Source: Paenibacillus endophyticus
Lineage (GTDB): Bacteria; Bacillota; Bacilli; Paenibacillales; Paenibacillaceae
Reading direction: 5' to 3'
DNA length: 64,000 bases
Assembly (NCBI RefSeq): GCF_014192395.1
Contig: NZ_JACHXW010000023.1
Span: 1-64,000, forward strand
The first letter of the stretch is position 1, and each line of letters opens with the position of its first letter. Both the position numbers and the translations under genes were made by a program. Below the pieces are notes generated by a model. It worked only from the letters and a program-made list of their open reading frames with translations. It did no database searches and was not told the DNA's origin. Shown piece after piece: positions 26,438 to 33,850 of this stretch.

Positions 26438-26544
26438 ACAGATTCAACTGAATAGCGAGACAATGGCCTAGAGCCAGCTGATCTACTGGACCACCAGAGA
26501 TGCAATCGGAGTGCGAGTGAGCACACGTTTTGTGTCTTTTTTTT
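26438..26544 (+). ncRNA. Structured leader RNA, copy 2
   Basis: This is the second copy of the motif at 22051-22161. It has GAATAGCGAGACA (26450-26462), AGAGC (26470-26474), a six-base gap, and the conserved stretch 26481-26501 with core ACTGGACCACCAGAGAT, which differs from copy 1 by one base within those 17. The loop change (ACAA to ACCA) leaves the CTGG/CCAG stem intact. A short hairpin ACAC (26523-26526) / GTGT (26532-26535) followed by C and eight T (26537-26544) ends it. That terminator stem is weaker than in copy 1. Confidence 0.6.
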
Positions 26545-26616
26545 ATGTGAAATTTGCATGTCGGATCCGTGTAAAGAAATTGAAGATCATCAAGTATGAA
26601 GGGATGTTATGAATCA

Positions 26617-27324
26617 ATGAAAAAGCTGACCGTATTTATTATAATCGCAGCCGTAGCCTTGTTATCTTTAACCTATGCCGTCGTTTCTGCTAACAAGAAA
26701 GGTGACTCAGGCAGCGGGAACGCTGTGGAGGCTCCAGCAGCAAATACGGAAGAAAAACCGCAGTTAGAACCGGTCAAAACAGAAGAAATACAAACAACGG
26801 CGGCGACAGTAAAGGTTGCGGCAGAAGAAAAAGCGGCTGAGCCGCCAGTCGTTGAAGAGGTAAAACCAGCAGTAGAGTCAGCGGGTGTTGAAGAAGTAAA
26901 ACAAGCAGTAGAGCCAGCGGTCGTTGATGAAGTAAAGCCGGCAACAACTGTCAAAGCATCTGAAGTAAAAACAGAAGAGAAATCTTCGGTAACGGAAAAG
27001 GTAGTATCGAGCAGCACGGCAAGCAAGAAGGAAGCGACGACTGAGCAGGCAGTAAGCACGCCTGTGAACAAGGCGGTTGCATCGTCTGACAAAGTGTCTG
27101 CTCCGATTGTTAAAACGACGCCAAAGCAGGAGACAAAGGCTGTTGAGAAGGAAAAAGAGCAGCCAGCGGTGCCAGCGCCAGTCGTACAAGAGGAGACAAA
27201 AAAATCGATTACCGTTATCAAAAAACAAGAAACCAAAGTGGTTATACCGGCAGTTGAAACGACTTCATCATCATCGTCGTCAGAATCCACGTCCAATGAG
27301 GAATTCTGCGAAGAGGGCTGCTAA
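26617..27324 (+). CDS. Membrane-anchored Glu/Val/Lys/Ala-rich repeat protein with C-terminal Cys pair
   Basis: A 235-residue protein I do not recognise. An N-terminal hydrophobic segment (MKKLTVFIIIAAVALLSLTY) anchors or exports it. The rest is low-complexity, with degenerate repeats of the type EEVKPAVE (EEVKPAVES, EEVKQAVEP, DEVKPATTV) and Lys/Glu/Thr stretches, then a Ser run and the end EEFCEEGC. The only cysteines are the two in that tail. The ATG at 26617 follows GAAGGGA at about 11 nt; an in-frame ATG at 26596 has no ribosome site. It lies between a thioredoxin-like surface protein, whose leader motif it shares, and a TlpA-type thioredoxin. It may be a flexible wall-spanning linker whose tail cysteines are a redox partner or metal site (inference). 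Confidence 0.65.
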   Translation: MKKLTVFIIIAAVALLSLTYAVVSANKKGDSGSGNAVEAPAANTEEKPQLEPVKTEEIQTTAATVKVAAEEKAAEPPVVEEVKPAVESAGVEEVKQAVEPAVVDEVKPATTVKASEVKTEEKSSVTEKVVSSSTASKKEATTEQAVSTPVNKAVASSDKVSAPIVKTTPKQETKAVEKEKEQPAVPAPVVQEETKKSITVIKKQETKVVIPAVETTSSSSSSESTSNEEFCEEGC

Positions 27325-27352
27325 TCTTCAACTAGCCAACATACTCAGGGAT

Positions 27353-27380
27353 GGGGCAGTGCATTCGCTGCCCTTTTTTT
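27353..27380 (+). terminator. Intrinsic terminator
   Basis: The stem GGGCAG (27354-27359) / CTGCCC (27368-27373) with an eight-base loop, then seven T. It separates the repeat protein from the thioredoxin gene. Confidence 0.85.
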
Positions 27381-27452
27381 ATTCTACTATTAGAAAACGA
27401 TGGATAATAATTGCCCAAATAGGCGCTCTCAACCGCTAAAGGAGAAAATGAC

Positions 27453-28061
27453 ATGAAAAAGAACGTTATAATAGGGGGCATAGCCCTACTGTTATTCGTA
27501 ATTGCAGCCTATGCAACCAATCAATACAGCTTCAGCGGCGCGGAAACGAGTGAGCTTCTACAGCCAACCATAGCTACAGCGGCTGATGCAGTGAGCGAAA
27601 GTCCTGCCGCTGCTGAGAGCATTGCTCCGATTGAAACCGTTTCGCTAGAAGATTCGATTGATTTTACGTTGACTGACCTCGATGGAAACGAAGTAAACTT
27701 GAAGGACCTAAGAGGCAAGAGTGTTTACTTAAACTTCTGGGCTACATGGTGCAAGTGGTGCAAGAAAGAGCTTCCTGATATCAACAAGGTAAACGGTATA
27801 TACAAAGATCAAGACCTGGTCGTTCTTGCTGTAAGCGTAGGCGAGAGCCAAAAGCAGGTAAGTGGCTTTATGAAAGAGCATGGCTATGATCTGACAACCC
27901 TCGTGGACCCGGATAAGAAAGTGGCACAGGAGTATGGCGTCACTGCTCTTCCGGTATCTATTTTCATCGACAAGAATGGCAAAATCGCTCATCGAAAGCT
28001 CGGCACCATGTACGAGGAAGAACTGAAGAAGGTCATTGACGGGCTGCTTATAAGCAGCTAA
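27453..28061 (+). CDS. TlpA/ResA-type thiol-disulfide oxidoreductase
   Basis: A 202-residue membrane-tethered thioredoxin facing outward. It has one N-terminal membrane segment (about 5-22), a linker of about 45 residues, then an AhpC/TSA-redoxin fold. This contains DFTLTDLDGNEVNLKDLRGK, the active site ATWCKWCKKELP with Cys100 and Cys103, and the cis-Pro loop TALPVSIFID. ResA-like proteins reduce exported thiols such as apocytochrome c; here the neighbours suggest the SLH thioredoxin protein or the cysteine-tailed protein as partners. AAAGGAGAAAATGAC precedes the ATG. It has its own terminator on each side, so it may be transcribed separately from an unrecognised promoter. Confidence 0.88.
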   Translation: MKKNVIIGGIALLLFVIAAYATNQYSFSGAETSELLQPTIATAADAVSESPAAAESIAPIETVSLEDSIDFTLTDLDGNEVNLKDLRGKSVYLNFWATWCKWCKKELPDINKVNGIYKDQDLVVLAVSVGESQKQVSGFMKEHGYDLTTLVDPDKKVAQEYGVTALPVSIFIDKNGKIAHRKLGTMYEEELKKVIDGLLISS

Positions 28062-28068
28062 ATCGTTG

Positions 28069-28099
28069 CCGCGGGGATATTGATCCTTGCGGTTTTTTT
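28069..28099 (+). terminator. Intrinsic terminator after the TlpA-type gene
   Basis: The stem CCGCGGGGA (28069-28077) / TCCTTGCGG (28084-28092), with G-U pairs, followed by seven T. Confidence 0.75.
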
Positions 28100-28218
28100 G
28101 TGTGGTGTTACTAAGTGTTTCTGAGTAATACAGCTAATAGCATTAAAGTCTCATGTTTACAAGGATTATGGATGATTTTGTCGAATGTTAGTCAGATCAG
28201 AAGTAGGGAGGAACCGTC

Positions 28219-30048
28219 GTGGATACAAGGCAATGGATGTCTATACTGTTATGCTTCGCGACGGCAATCATGCTGTTTGTGTCCTTTCTATCCTACCGGA
28301 AACGCCATCTGCAGGTGGCTAGAACGATGATTTACATGATGATTGCGGCCTCCTGCTATTCGCTCGGCTACGCGTTCGAGATTGTAAGTGAAAGCTTAAG
28401 CGGCATAAAGCTGTCCCTTCAGATTGAATATTTGGGCATTCCTTTTGTTTCTGCATTCTGGCTGCTGCTCGTTATCCAGTTTACCGGGCTCGCTGCCCGT
28501 TATCGGAAATGGCTGACGTTTCTCGTATTTCTCGTCCCCACCGTAACGTTTCTCCTGCATCTAACGAACGAGTGGCATCATCTGGTTTATGCAGAGTACA
28601 TTCCGAGCATAAACTATTCGGTACCTGTGTTTACGACAATAAAAGGGCCTTGGTATGCCGTACACGCCATTTATAATTACACGATATTGCTGCTTGGCAT
28701 TTTGCTATTCATTCCAATGTATCTACGGGCAATGCCGATTGTACGGAAGCAAATTGTCGTCCTTATCCTTGGTGCTGCAGCTCCAATGCTCTGCAATATA
28801 GTTTATATGTTCGGACAAATCATCGACCTTACACCGTTTGGGTTCGCAGTATCGGGTGTTGTGTATGCGTGGGGAATCTTCCGCTTCAGGCTGCTTCGCT
28901 TAACTCCGCTTGCCTACGCCAAAATGTTCGATACAATTCGCGATGGGGTCATCCTGCTGGATTACGAGGATCAAATCGTAAACCATAATCATGCGGCCGA
29001 AGACATATTTCCGGAGCTAGGTTTAGCGAAGCTTTTACCGGTGCTTAGTGCGGATGTACTGTCGGCTTGTCCTGAACTGCTTACTCGCATCGTATCAAGG
29101 GAATACCGGGATGACCGTTTTTCGCTCCAACGCTTGCTGAACGGCCAGCAGCGATATTATATATGCAGCTTGACTTATATTTACGATACCGGAGCAGCTC
29201 CAATCGGTAAAATGGTTATGTTTAACGATATCACGGAGCTGAAGGAAAATGAGGAAAGACTGCGTGAGAAGTCGGAGCGTCTATCCCGGCTAAACACGTT
29301 CAAAGACAAGCTGTTTACTGTAATGGCTCACGATATTCGCGATCCCATTGCTCTGATTGTCAGCCTCACTGAGCTTCTTGTTGAAGAGCCGACAGACAGT
29401 GATATAGCAAGTGCCGAAGTGTTTCAAGAAATAAGGCGGCAAGTGCGTGACACGTTTCATTTAGTCGACAACCTGCTCGATTGGTATCGCAGCCAGAATG
29501 GAGAGGTTGCGTTTCGCCCGGCGGCGTGGAATTTGCAGCAGGTGGCCAGGCAAGCGCTATCCATAGCGGGAGCAAGAGCAGCGATGAAGAATCTCACTCT
29601 TACAGAGCAAATCGATGAGCGGCTAACGGTGAATGCGGATAAAGAAATGCTCGATTTAATATTCCGAAACTTATTGTCGAATGCAATCAAGTATACCGAT
29701 ATTGGCGGTCGGATTGAGTTGAGCGCCTTCTTTGAAGGCGATTGGGTTAAGGTATCGGTGAGCGACAACGGAAGCGGAATTGATGAAGAAACGGCGCAAA
29801 TGCTGCGCCACGATGAGATGTACTTCAAGGAGCCGGGTTTTGCTAGCCGGGAAGCCAGTGGAAATATGAGGTTTGGCCTTGTTCTGACCCGGGAATTTCT
29901 CCGTATGCACGGCGGCAGCCTAAGCTTTAATAGTTCGCCTGGACAAGGATCTACCTTCATATTTACGCTGCCAGGATCAGTGGGCCGCGAGGTGCAGATT
30001 GAAAACGAGAGGTCGGCGGTGATAGCGAATGAAAGTCATATTAGTTGA
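28219..30048 (+). CDS. Histidine kinase with N-terminal 7TM domain and PAS
   Basis: A 609-residue sensor kinase. About seven membrane helices occupy residues 1-225 (HisKA_7TM type), a PAS-like domain follows (about 230-345), then HisKA with the acceptor His near 371 (VMAHDIRDPIALI) and a HATPase domain (NLLSNAIKYT, DNGSGID, a GLVLTREF block replacing the usual GLGL). GTG at 28219 follows TAGGGAGGAACCGTC. Its last 20 nt overlap the regulator gene. The GLVL variant in the ATP lid is somewhat unusual. The signal is unknown; 7TM kinases of this kind often sense small hydrophobic ligands. Confidence 0.87.
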   Translation: MDTRQWMSILLCFATAIMLFVSFLSYRKRHLQVARTMIYMMIAASCYSLGYAFEIVSESLSGIKLSLQIEYLGIPFVSAFWLLLVIQFTGLAARYRKWLTFLVFLVPTVTFLLHLTNEWHHLVYAEYIPSINYSVPVFTTIKGPWYAVHAIYNYTILLLGILLFIPMYLRAMPIVRKQIVVLILGAAAPMLCNIVYMFGQIIDLTPFGFAVSGVVYAWGIFRFRLLRLTPLAYAKMFDTIRDGVILLDYEDQIVNHNHAAEDIFPELGLAKLLPVLSADVLSACPELLTRIVSREYRDDRFSLQRLLNGQQRYYICSLTYIYDTGAAPIGKMVMFNDITELKENEERLREKSERLSRLNTFKDKLFTVMAHDIRDPIALIVSLTELLVEEPTDSDIASAEVFQEIRRQVRDTFHLVDNLLDWYRSQNGEVAFRPAAWNLQQVARQALSIAGARAAMKNLTLTEQIDERLTVNADKEMLDLIFRNLLSNAIKYTDIGGRIELSAFFEGDWVKVSVSDNGSGIDEETAQMLRHDEMYFKEPGFASREASGNMRFGLVLTREFLRMHGGSLSFNSSPGQGSTFIFTLPGSVGREVQIENERSAVIANESHIS

Positions 30049-31180
30049 TGATGAGCCGGTCATGCACTTAATTATGCGGAAAATGTTAGCCAAATACACG
30101 GAGCTGCTACTAACGGGTACATTTGCGGATACGCATGCCGCGGCCGCTTTTCTAAACGATAACCCTGATATTGAGCTAGCGTTCGTAGACATTTCCATGC
30201 CAGGCGGCAGCGGGCTGGCATTTGCAGCCAAGCTGGAGGAAACGGGGTGCAAGGCACAAATCGTGTTTGTTACTTCCCATAAGGATTATGCTGTGGAAGC
30301 ATTTGAGCTGTCCGTGCTCGATTACTTGGTGAAGCCAGTTACGCAGGAGCGATTGGAGCGGACGGTTCACCGCGCGCTTGAGAGCAGGAGAAATACGCAA
30401 TCGCTACCCCCTTCCGATTCTGCCAATCAAGCTGTCAACAGGATTAGTATTGCCGCGTTAGGCGATTTCTTCGTAAGAAACGAAACGGGACGCGTAAAGT
30501 GGATATCCAGCAAGAGCGCCGAACTATTTGCCTACTTGCTTCTTAGCCGCGGCAAATGGATTTCGCGATCTCGCCTGATTATGGATATATTCGCGGGAAT
30601 GGCAAGCACAAATGCCGAAAAATATTTAAATACGACCGTCTATCAGCTCCGTAAGTCACTGGAGCCCATTGGTCTGCGGGAGGCCATTCGATCAGAGAAT
30701 GATGGTTACGCGCTCGAACTAAACGATGCTGTTATTGATTACGTGGAGTTTGAGCGGCTGTTTGACAAGCTTGGAAGCATACGGGCTGATAACGTAGAGG
30801 AAGCGCTGGCTGTGGAAAGGCTGTATACAGGAGACCTATTTGGCAGCAAATCTTACGTGTGGGCGATATACGAAACGGATCGGTTAGCCGAACGGCATGC
30901 AGGCTTCGTTAGACATTTGGCGGAGACGCTTCTCGCCGTAGCGAACACGGCAGCTGCGTCGAAGCTGCTTCTAAAGATTTATGCCCGCAATCCGATGGAC
31001 GAGCCGGTCGTGGCGCTGCTCATGAGGAAGCACGCGCAGACTGGCGACAAGAAGGCGTTAACCGCTCAATATACCGATTACGTCAAGCTCCTAAAGCGAG
31101 AGCTTGGCATTCGTCCATCAAAGGACTTGCTTCTCCTGTATGATTCACTCATTAGCGGTTTATCCGAGAGCGTCACATAA
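30029..31180 (+). CDS. Response regulator with SARP-like winged helix and BTAD domain
   Basis: A 383-residue regulator paired with the preceding kinase. The receiver (1-120) has VDDEP, acceptor Asp54 in AFVDISMPGGSG and Lys in LVKPVTQ. Residues of about 140-230 form a winged helix (SAELFAYLLLSRGKWISR, YLNTTVYQLRKSLEP). About 235-380 form a bacterial transcriptional activation domain of helical repeats (DYVEFERLF to LKRELGIRPSKDLL). This layout is seen in SARP-like two-component regulators of Bacillota. The targets are unknown; the TlpA/SLH cluster upstream is the nearest candidate. Confidence 0.87.
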   Translation: MKVILVDDEPVMHLIMRKMLAKYTELLLTGTFADTHAAAAFLNDNPDIELAFVDISMPGGSGLAFAAKLEETGCKAQIVFVTSHKDYAVEAFELSVLDYLVKPVTQERLERTVHRALESRRNTQSLPPSDSANQAVNRISIAALGDFFVRNETGRVKWISSKSAELFAYLLLSRGKWISRSRLIMDIFAGMASTNAEKYLNTTVYQLRKSLEPIGLREAIRSENDGYALELNDAVIDYVEFERLFDKLGSIRADNVEEALAVERLYTGDLFGSKSYVWAIYETDRLAERHAGFVRHLAETLLAVANTAAASKLLLKIYARNPMDEPVVALLMRKHAQTGDKKALTAQYTDYVKLLKRELGIRPSKDLLLLYDSLISGLSESVT

Positions 31181-31207
31181 AGGCCGAAGCTGAAGAGCGT
31201 GCTCGAA

Positions 31208-31221
31208 TGAAAGCGCTAACG
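31208..31221 (+). promoter_or_regulatory. cre site (CcpA) upstream of sensor kinase
   Basis: TGAAAGCGCTAACG fits the cre consensus TGWAANCGNTNWCA at 10 of 11 fixed positions. It lies 17 nt before the GTG start of the kinase, a good position for carbon-catabolite repression of the sugar locus. Confidence 0.65.
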
Positions 31222-31237
31222 AAACGGAGGGGCTGAA

Positions 31238-32992
31238 GTGCCGGCGTTGCCTAAGTTCATATCCATACGCACCAAAATGCTATTTTTATTATGCTGTTTA
31301 ATTACGGTTCCTTTCCTGCTCAGCGGCATGCTGACCTATCAAAAATATTCAGCTAATATGGAACGGGATGCGCGCACCAGCTCCGAGCAAATCGTCGAGC
31401 AGGTATCCATCAATTTGGAGCGATATATTAAAGAGATGGAGCGAATTACAATGTCGCTCTATTACGATGACCATGTTAGCCAAATTTTAGAGATGCATAC
31501 GGGCGCGTTCAAAGACAACAGTTACTTGCGGTCGGACGAGCTGTTCAAAATGTCGCAAATGATAAGCTCGGTCATTTATGAGCGTACTGAGGTAGAGGGC
31601 ATTTTTATTTTTGCGCTGGATGGAAGCTTATTTAGCAATTTACAAGAAACGGCGAAAATTAGCTGGAAGCCTACGGATAACAGCTGGATGGAGACGGCGA
31701 GGGCAAAAGACGGAGGCCTTGTGATTTTGCCGCCCAATGACGGCAGCTATTATTTGGAGAAGCCTAGAAGAGTCATTTCACTGGCCAGGCTCCTAAAAGA
31801 TCCGCTCACCAATCAAGTGATTGGTTACGTAAAAGTTGATTTGACAAGCAAGGGCTTTGAGAAAATTTTGACGTCAATTCAAATAACGGAGAACAGCAAG
31901 CTTTATATTTTCAACGAAAAAGGCGAAACCATCTTTCCTTTCTCGGGTGAAGATAAGGAAGAAATTCCGGTTAATACGAGCGAGGTCAATACGAGCAAAA
32001 TGCTGGTGTCGGAACGGGAAACCAGCTATGGAGGACTTCATATTCAGGGCATTATTCCCAAAAGCGATCTGCAGTCGGAAGCGAGGCAGCTAATTAGCTA
32101 TACGCTGTGGATTTCGCTTGCTTCCTTGTTCATTGCGTTTCTAGCCTCGGTATTTACATCAAACCGTCTGGTCAAGCCGATTCGCCACCTGCATATGAAG
32201 ATGAAAAGAGTTCAGAACGGCGAATTGTCCGAGCGGGCAGCCGTAACGACAAACGATGAAATCGGACTGCTTACATCGGGCTTCAATGTCATGGTCAGCC
32301 AACTCGACAAAATGATTAAAGACGTATACGAGCTGACGATTCGCGATAAAGAGTCAGAACTTGCCGCGCTGCAAAGCCAGATTAATCCCCATTTTTTATA
32401 CAACACGCTCGAATCCATTAGCATGGCAGCCCGGCGGGATCGGAACGAGGAGCTCTCGCAGGTTATAGCAAGCCTTGGCAGGCTGCTGCAATATACGGTT
32501 AACAAGCAGGAGAGGCTCATTCCGCTGCAAGAAGAGCTGGAGTTCGTTGATCATTACGTGAACATTCAAACCTTTCGACTCGAGAATAGGCTGCAGGTGC
32601 AAGTGCAGGTGGATTTGTCGTACGAGTCCCTCCTTGTACCGAAGCTCATCGTACAGCCTCTCATCGAGAATGCGATTGAGCATGGAATGGGAAACAGGCC
32701 CTTAACGATTACGTTATCAACCAAACTGATAGAACAGGATTTGTGGATATCGGCAGCCGATAATGGCAAAGGCATGGATGCGGAGACGATAGCCCGAATT
32801 GAGCAAAGTCTATCGAGACCCTCGATAGGCAAGGAACGGGAGCAGGGGAAAAGGCAAAAGGGGTTCGCGTTGTGGAACATACATCGGCGTATCCATATTC
32901 TTTACGGGGAGCCCTACGGCTTATATGTAGATAGGAATGTCAAGGAAGGCGCGACTTTCCATATACGCATTCCCTTTAATTGGGAGGATTAA
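31238..32992 (+). CDS. Sensor histidine kinase, YesM type
   Basis: A 584-residue kinase with a first membrane segment (about 12-35), an extracellular Cache-like sensor (about 40-285), a second segment (about 288-310), HAMP, HisKA_4 with acceptor His385 (QINPHFLYNTLES) and a HATPase domain (PLIENAIEHGM, DNGKGMD). The GTG start follows ACGGAGGGGCTGAA. The response regulator begins 4 nt after the stop. A cre site lies directly upstream, so glucose probably represses the pair. It likely controls the sugar ABC operon that follows at 33851. Confidence 0.9.
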   Translation: MPALPKFISIRTKMLFLLCCLITVPFLLSGMLTYQKYSANMERDARTSSEQIVEQVSINLERYIKEMERITMSLYYDDHVSQILEMHTGAFKDNSYLRSDELFKMSQMISSVIYERTEVEGIFIFALDGSLFSNLQETAKISWKPTDNSWMETARAKDGGLVILPPNDGSYYLEKPRRVISLARLLKDPLTNQVIGYVKVDLTSKGFEKILTSIQITENSKLYIFNEKGETIFPFSGEDKEEIPVNTSEVNTSKMLVSERETSYGGLHIQGIIPKSDLQSEARQLISYTLWISLASLFIAFLASVFTSNRLVKPIRHLHMKMKRVQNGELSERAAVTTNDEIGLLTSGFNVMVSQLDKMIKDVYELTIRDKESELAALQSQINPHFLYNTLESISMAARRDRNEELSQVIASLGRLLQYTVNKQERLIPLQEELEFVDHYVNIQTFRLENRLQVQVQVDLSYESLLVPKLIVQPLIENAIEHGMGNRPLTITLSTKLIEQDLWISAADNGKGMDAETIARIEQSLSRPSIGKEREQGKRQKGFALWNIHRRIHILYGEPYGLYVDRNVKEGATFHIRIPFNWED

Positions 32993-32996
32993 CAGA

Positions 32997-33737
32997 ATGA
33001 ATATACTGCTCGTTGAGGATGAACCTAAAATTAGGCAAGGACTGCGCGATATTATATCGGATGTTATTAAGCATAACCTGAGCCTGCATGAAGCCAGCAA
33101 CGGCAAGGAAGCGCTCGACTGGCTGCGGACGGGCGGCAGCGTTGACCTGGTCATTACCGATATTCGCATGGGGGAAATGAACGGTCTTGAGCTGCTTAAG
33201 CGAATTAAATCATTGTATCCGGAGCTGGCGTTGATCGTCATTAGCGGGCATGATGAATTTGGTTATGCGCGGGAGGCGCTCCGCTATGGCGTGCTGGATT
33301 ACCTGCTCAAGCCCATTGAGCGGGTAGAGCTTGCGACGCTGTTGAATAAGGTGAAAGAGGCGCTGCGGGAAAAGCGGGGCGGCGACGCCGAAAACGAGCA
33401 AGGGGACGATCAGCAGGAAAAGGGCAGATTGCTCATTCGCAAGGTAAAGGAGCTTGTCCGCCAATCGCTGGGCCAAGATATTTCGCTGCAATTTCTTGCG
33501 GAGCATGTATATTTGCATCCCAAGTATTTGTCCGATTTGTTTAAGCGGGAAACGGGGCAGAACTTATCCGAGTATGTGACCAAAATGCGGCTTGAGAAGG
33601 CAAGGCTCCTGCTGAAGGACACGACGCTGAAAATTGCCGATATCGCGGAAATGTGCGGCTTCGCCAACCACAAATATTTTGCCTCGCTGTTTAAACAGCA
33701 TGTAGGGCAGACGCCATCGGAGTTTAGAGAGAGCTGA
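32997..33737 (+). CDS. Response regulator, REC + AraC HTH (short form)
   Basis: A 246-residue regulator consisting of a receiver (acceptor Asp55 in VITDIRMGEMNG, Lys in LLKPIE) joined almost directly to an AraC double helix-turn-helix (about 145-245, ending YFASLFKQHVGQTPSEFRES). It lacks the long middle region of its YesN-type relatives at 4510 and 59547. The ATG at 32997 follows TGGGAGGATT; a longer frame has no ribosome site. It is expected to activate the operon starting at 33851. Confidence 0.9.
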   Translation: MNILLVEDEPKIRQGLRDIISDVIKHNLSLHEASNGKEALDWLRTGGSVDLVITDIRMGEMNGLELLKRIKSLYPELALIVISGHDEFGYAREALRYGVLDYLLKPIERVELATLLNKVKEALREKRGGDAENEQGDDQQEKGRLLIRKVKELVRQSLGQDISLQFLAEHVYLHPKYLSDLFKRETGQNLSEYVTKMRLEKARLLLKDTTLKIADIAEMCGFANHKYFASLFKQHVGQTPSEFRES

Positions 33738-33768
33738 ATGTTCTTCCGATATCAAACCTTTTATGGAA

Positions 33769-33798
33769 ATCGTGTCGTTACGGCGGCACGGTTTTTTA
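33769..33798 (+). terminator. Terminator after the regulator gene, overlapping the next promoter
   Basis: The stem CGTGTCG (33771-33777) / CGGCACG (33784-33790), with one G-U pair, then six T. Its 3' half is also the -35 and spacer region of the promoter at 33778-33806. Confidence 0.75.
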
Positions 33799-33826
33799 TC
33801 TATAATTGCAAATGTAAGCGCTTTTC
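33778..33826 (+). promoter_or_regulatory. Promoter and cre-like site of the sugar ABC operon
   Basis: TATAAT at 33801-33806 has a weak -35 (TTACGG) 17 nt upstream, as expected for an activated promoter. TGTAAGCGCTTTTC (33813-33826) matches cre at 9 of 11 fixed positions and covers the probable start point. CcpA bound there would block initiation. Confidence 0.65.
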
Positions 33827-33850
33827 ATAATAGCGTAAAGGGGTAATAAG

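Noticed and set aside
26673..27296. A 207-codon antisense frame opposite the Glu/Val/Lys-rich protein
   Set aside because: It is a product of the biased codon pattern on the plus strand (Thr/Ser-rich antisense), without a ribosome site; the plus-strand gene has a promoter, leader and signal segment.
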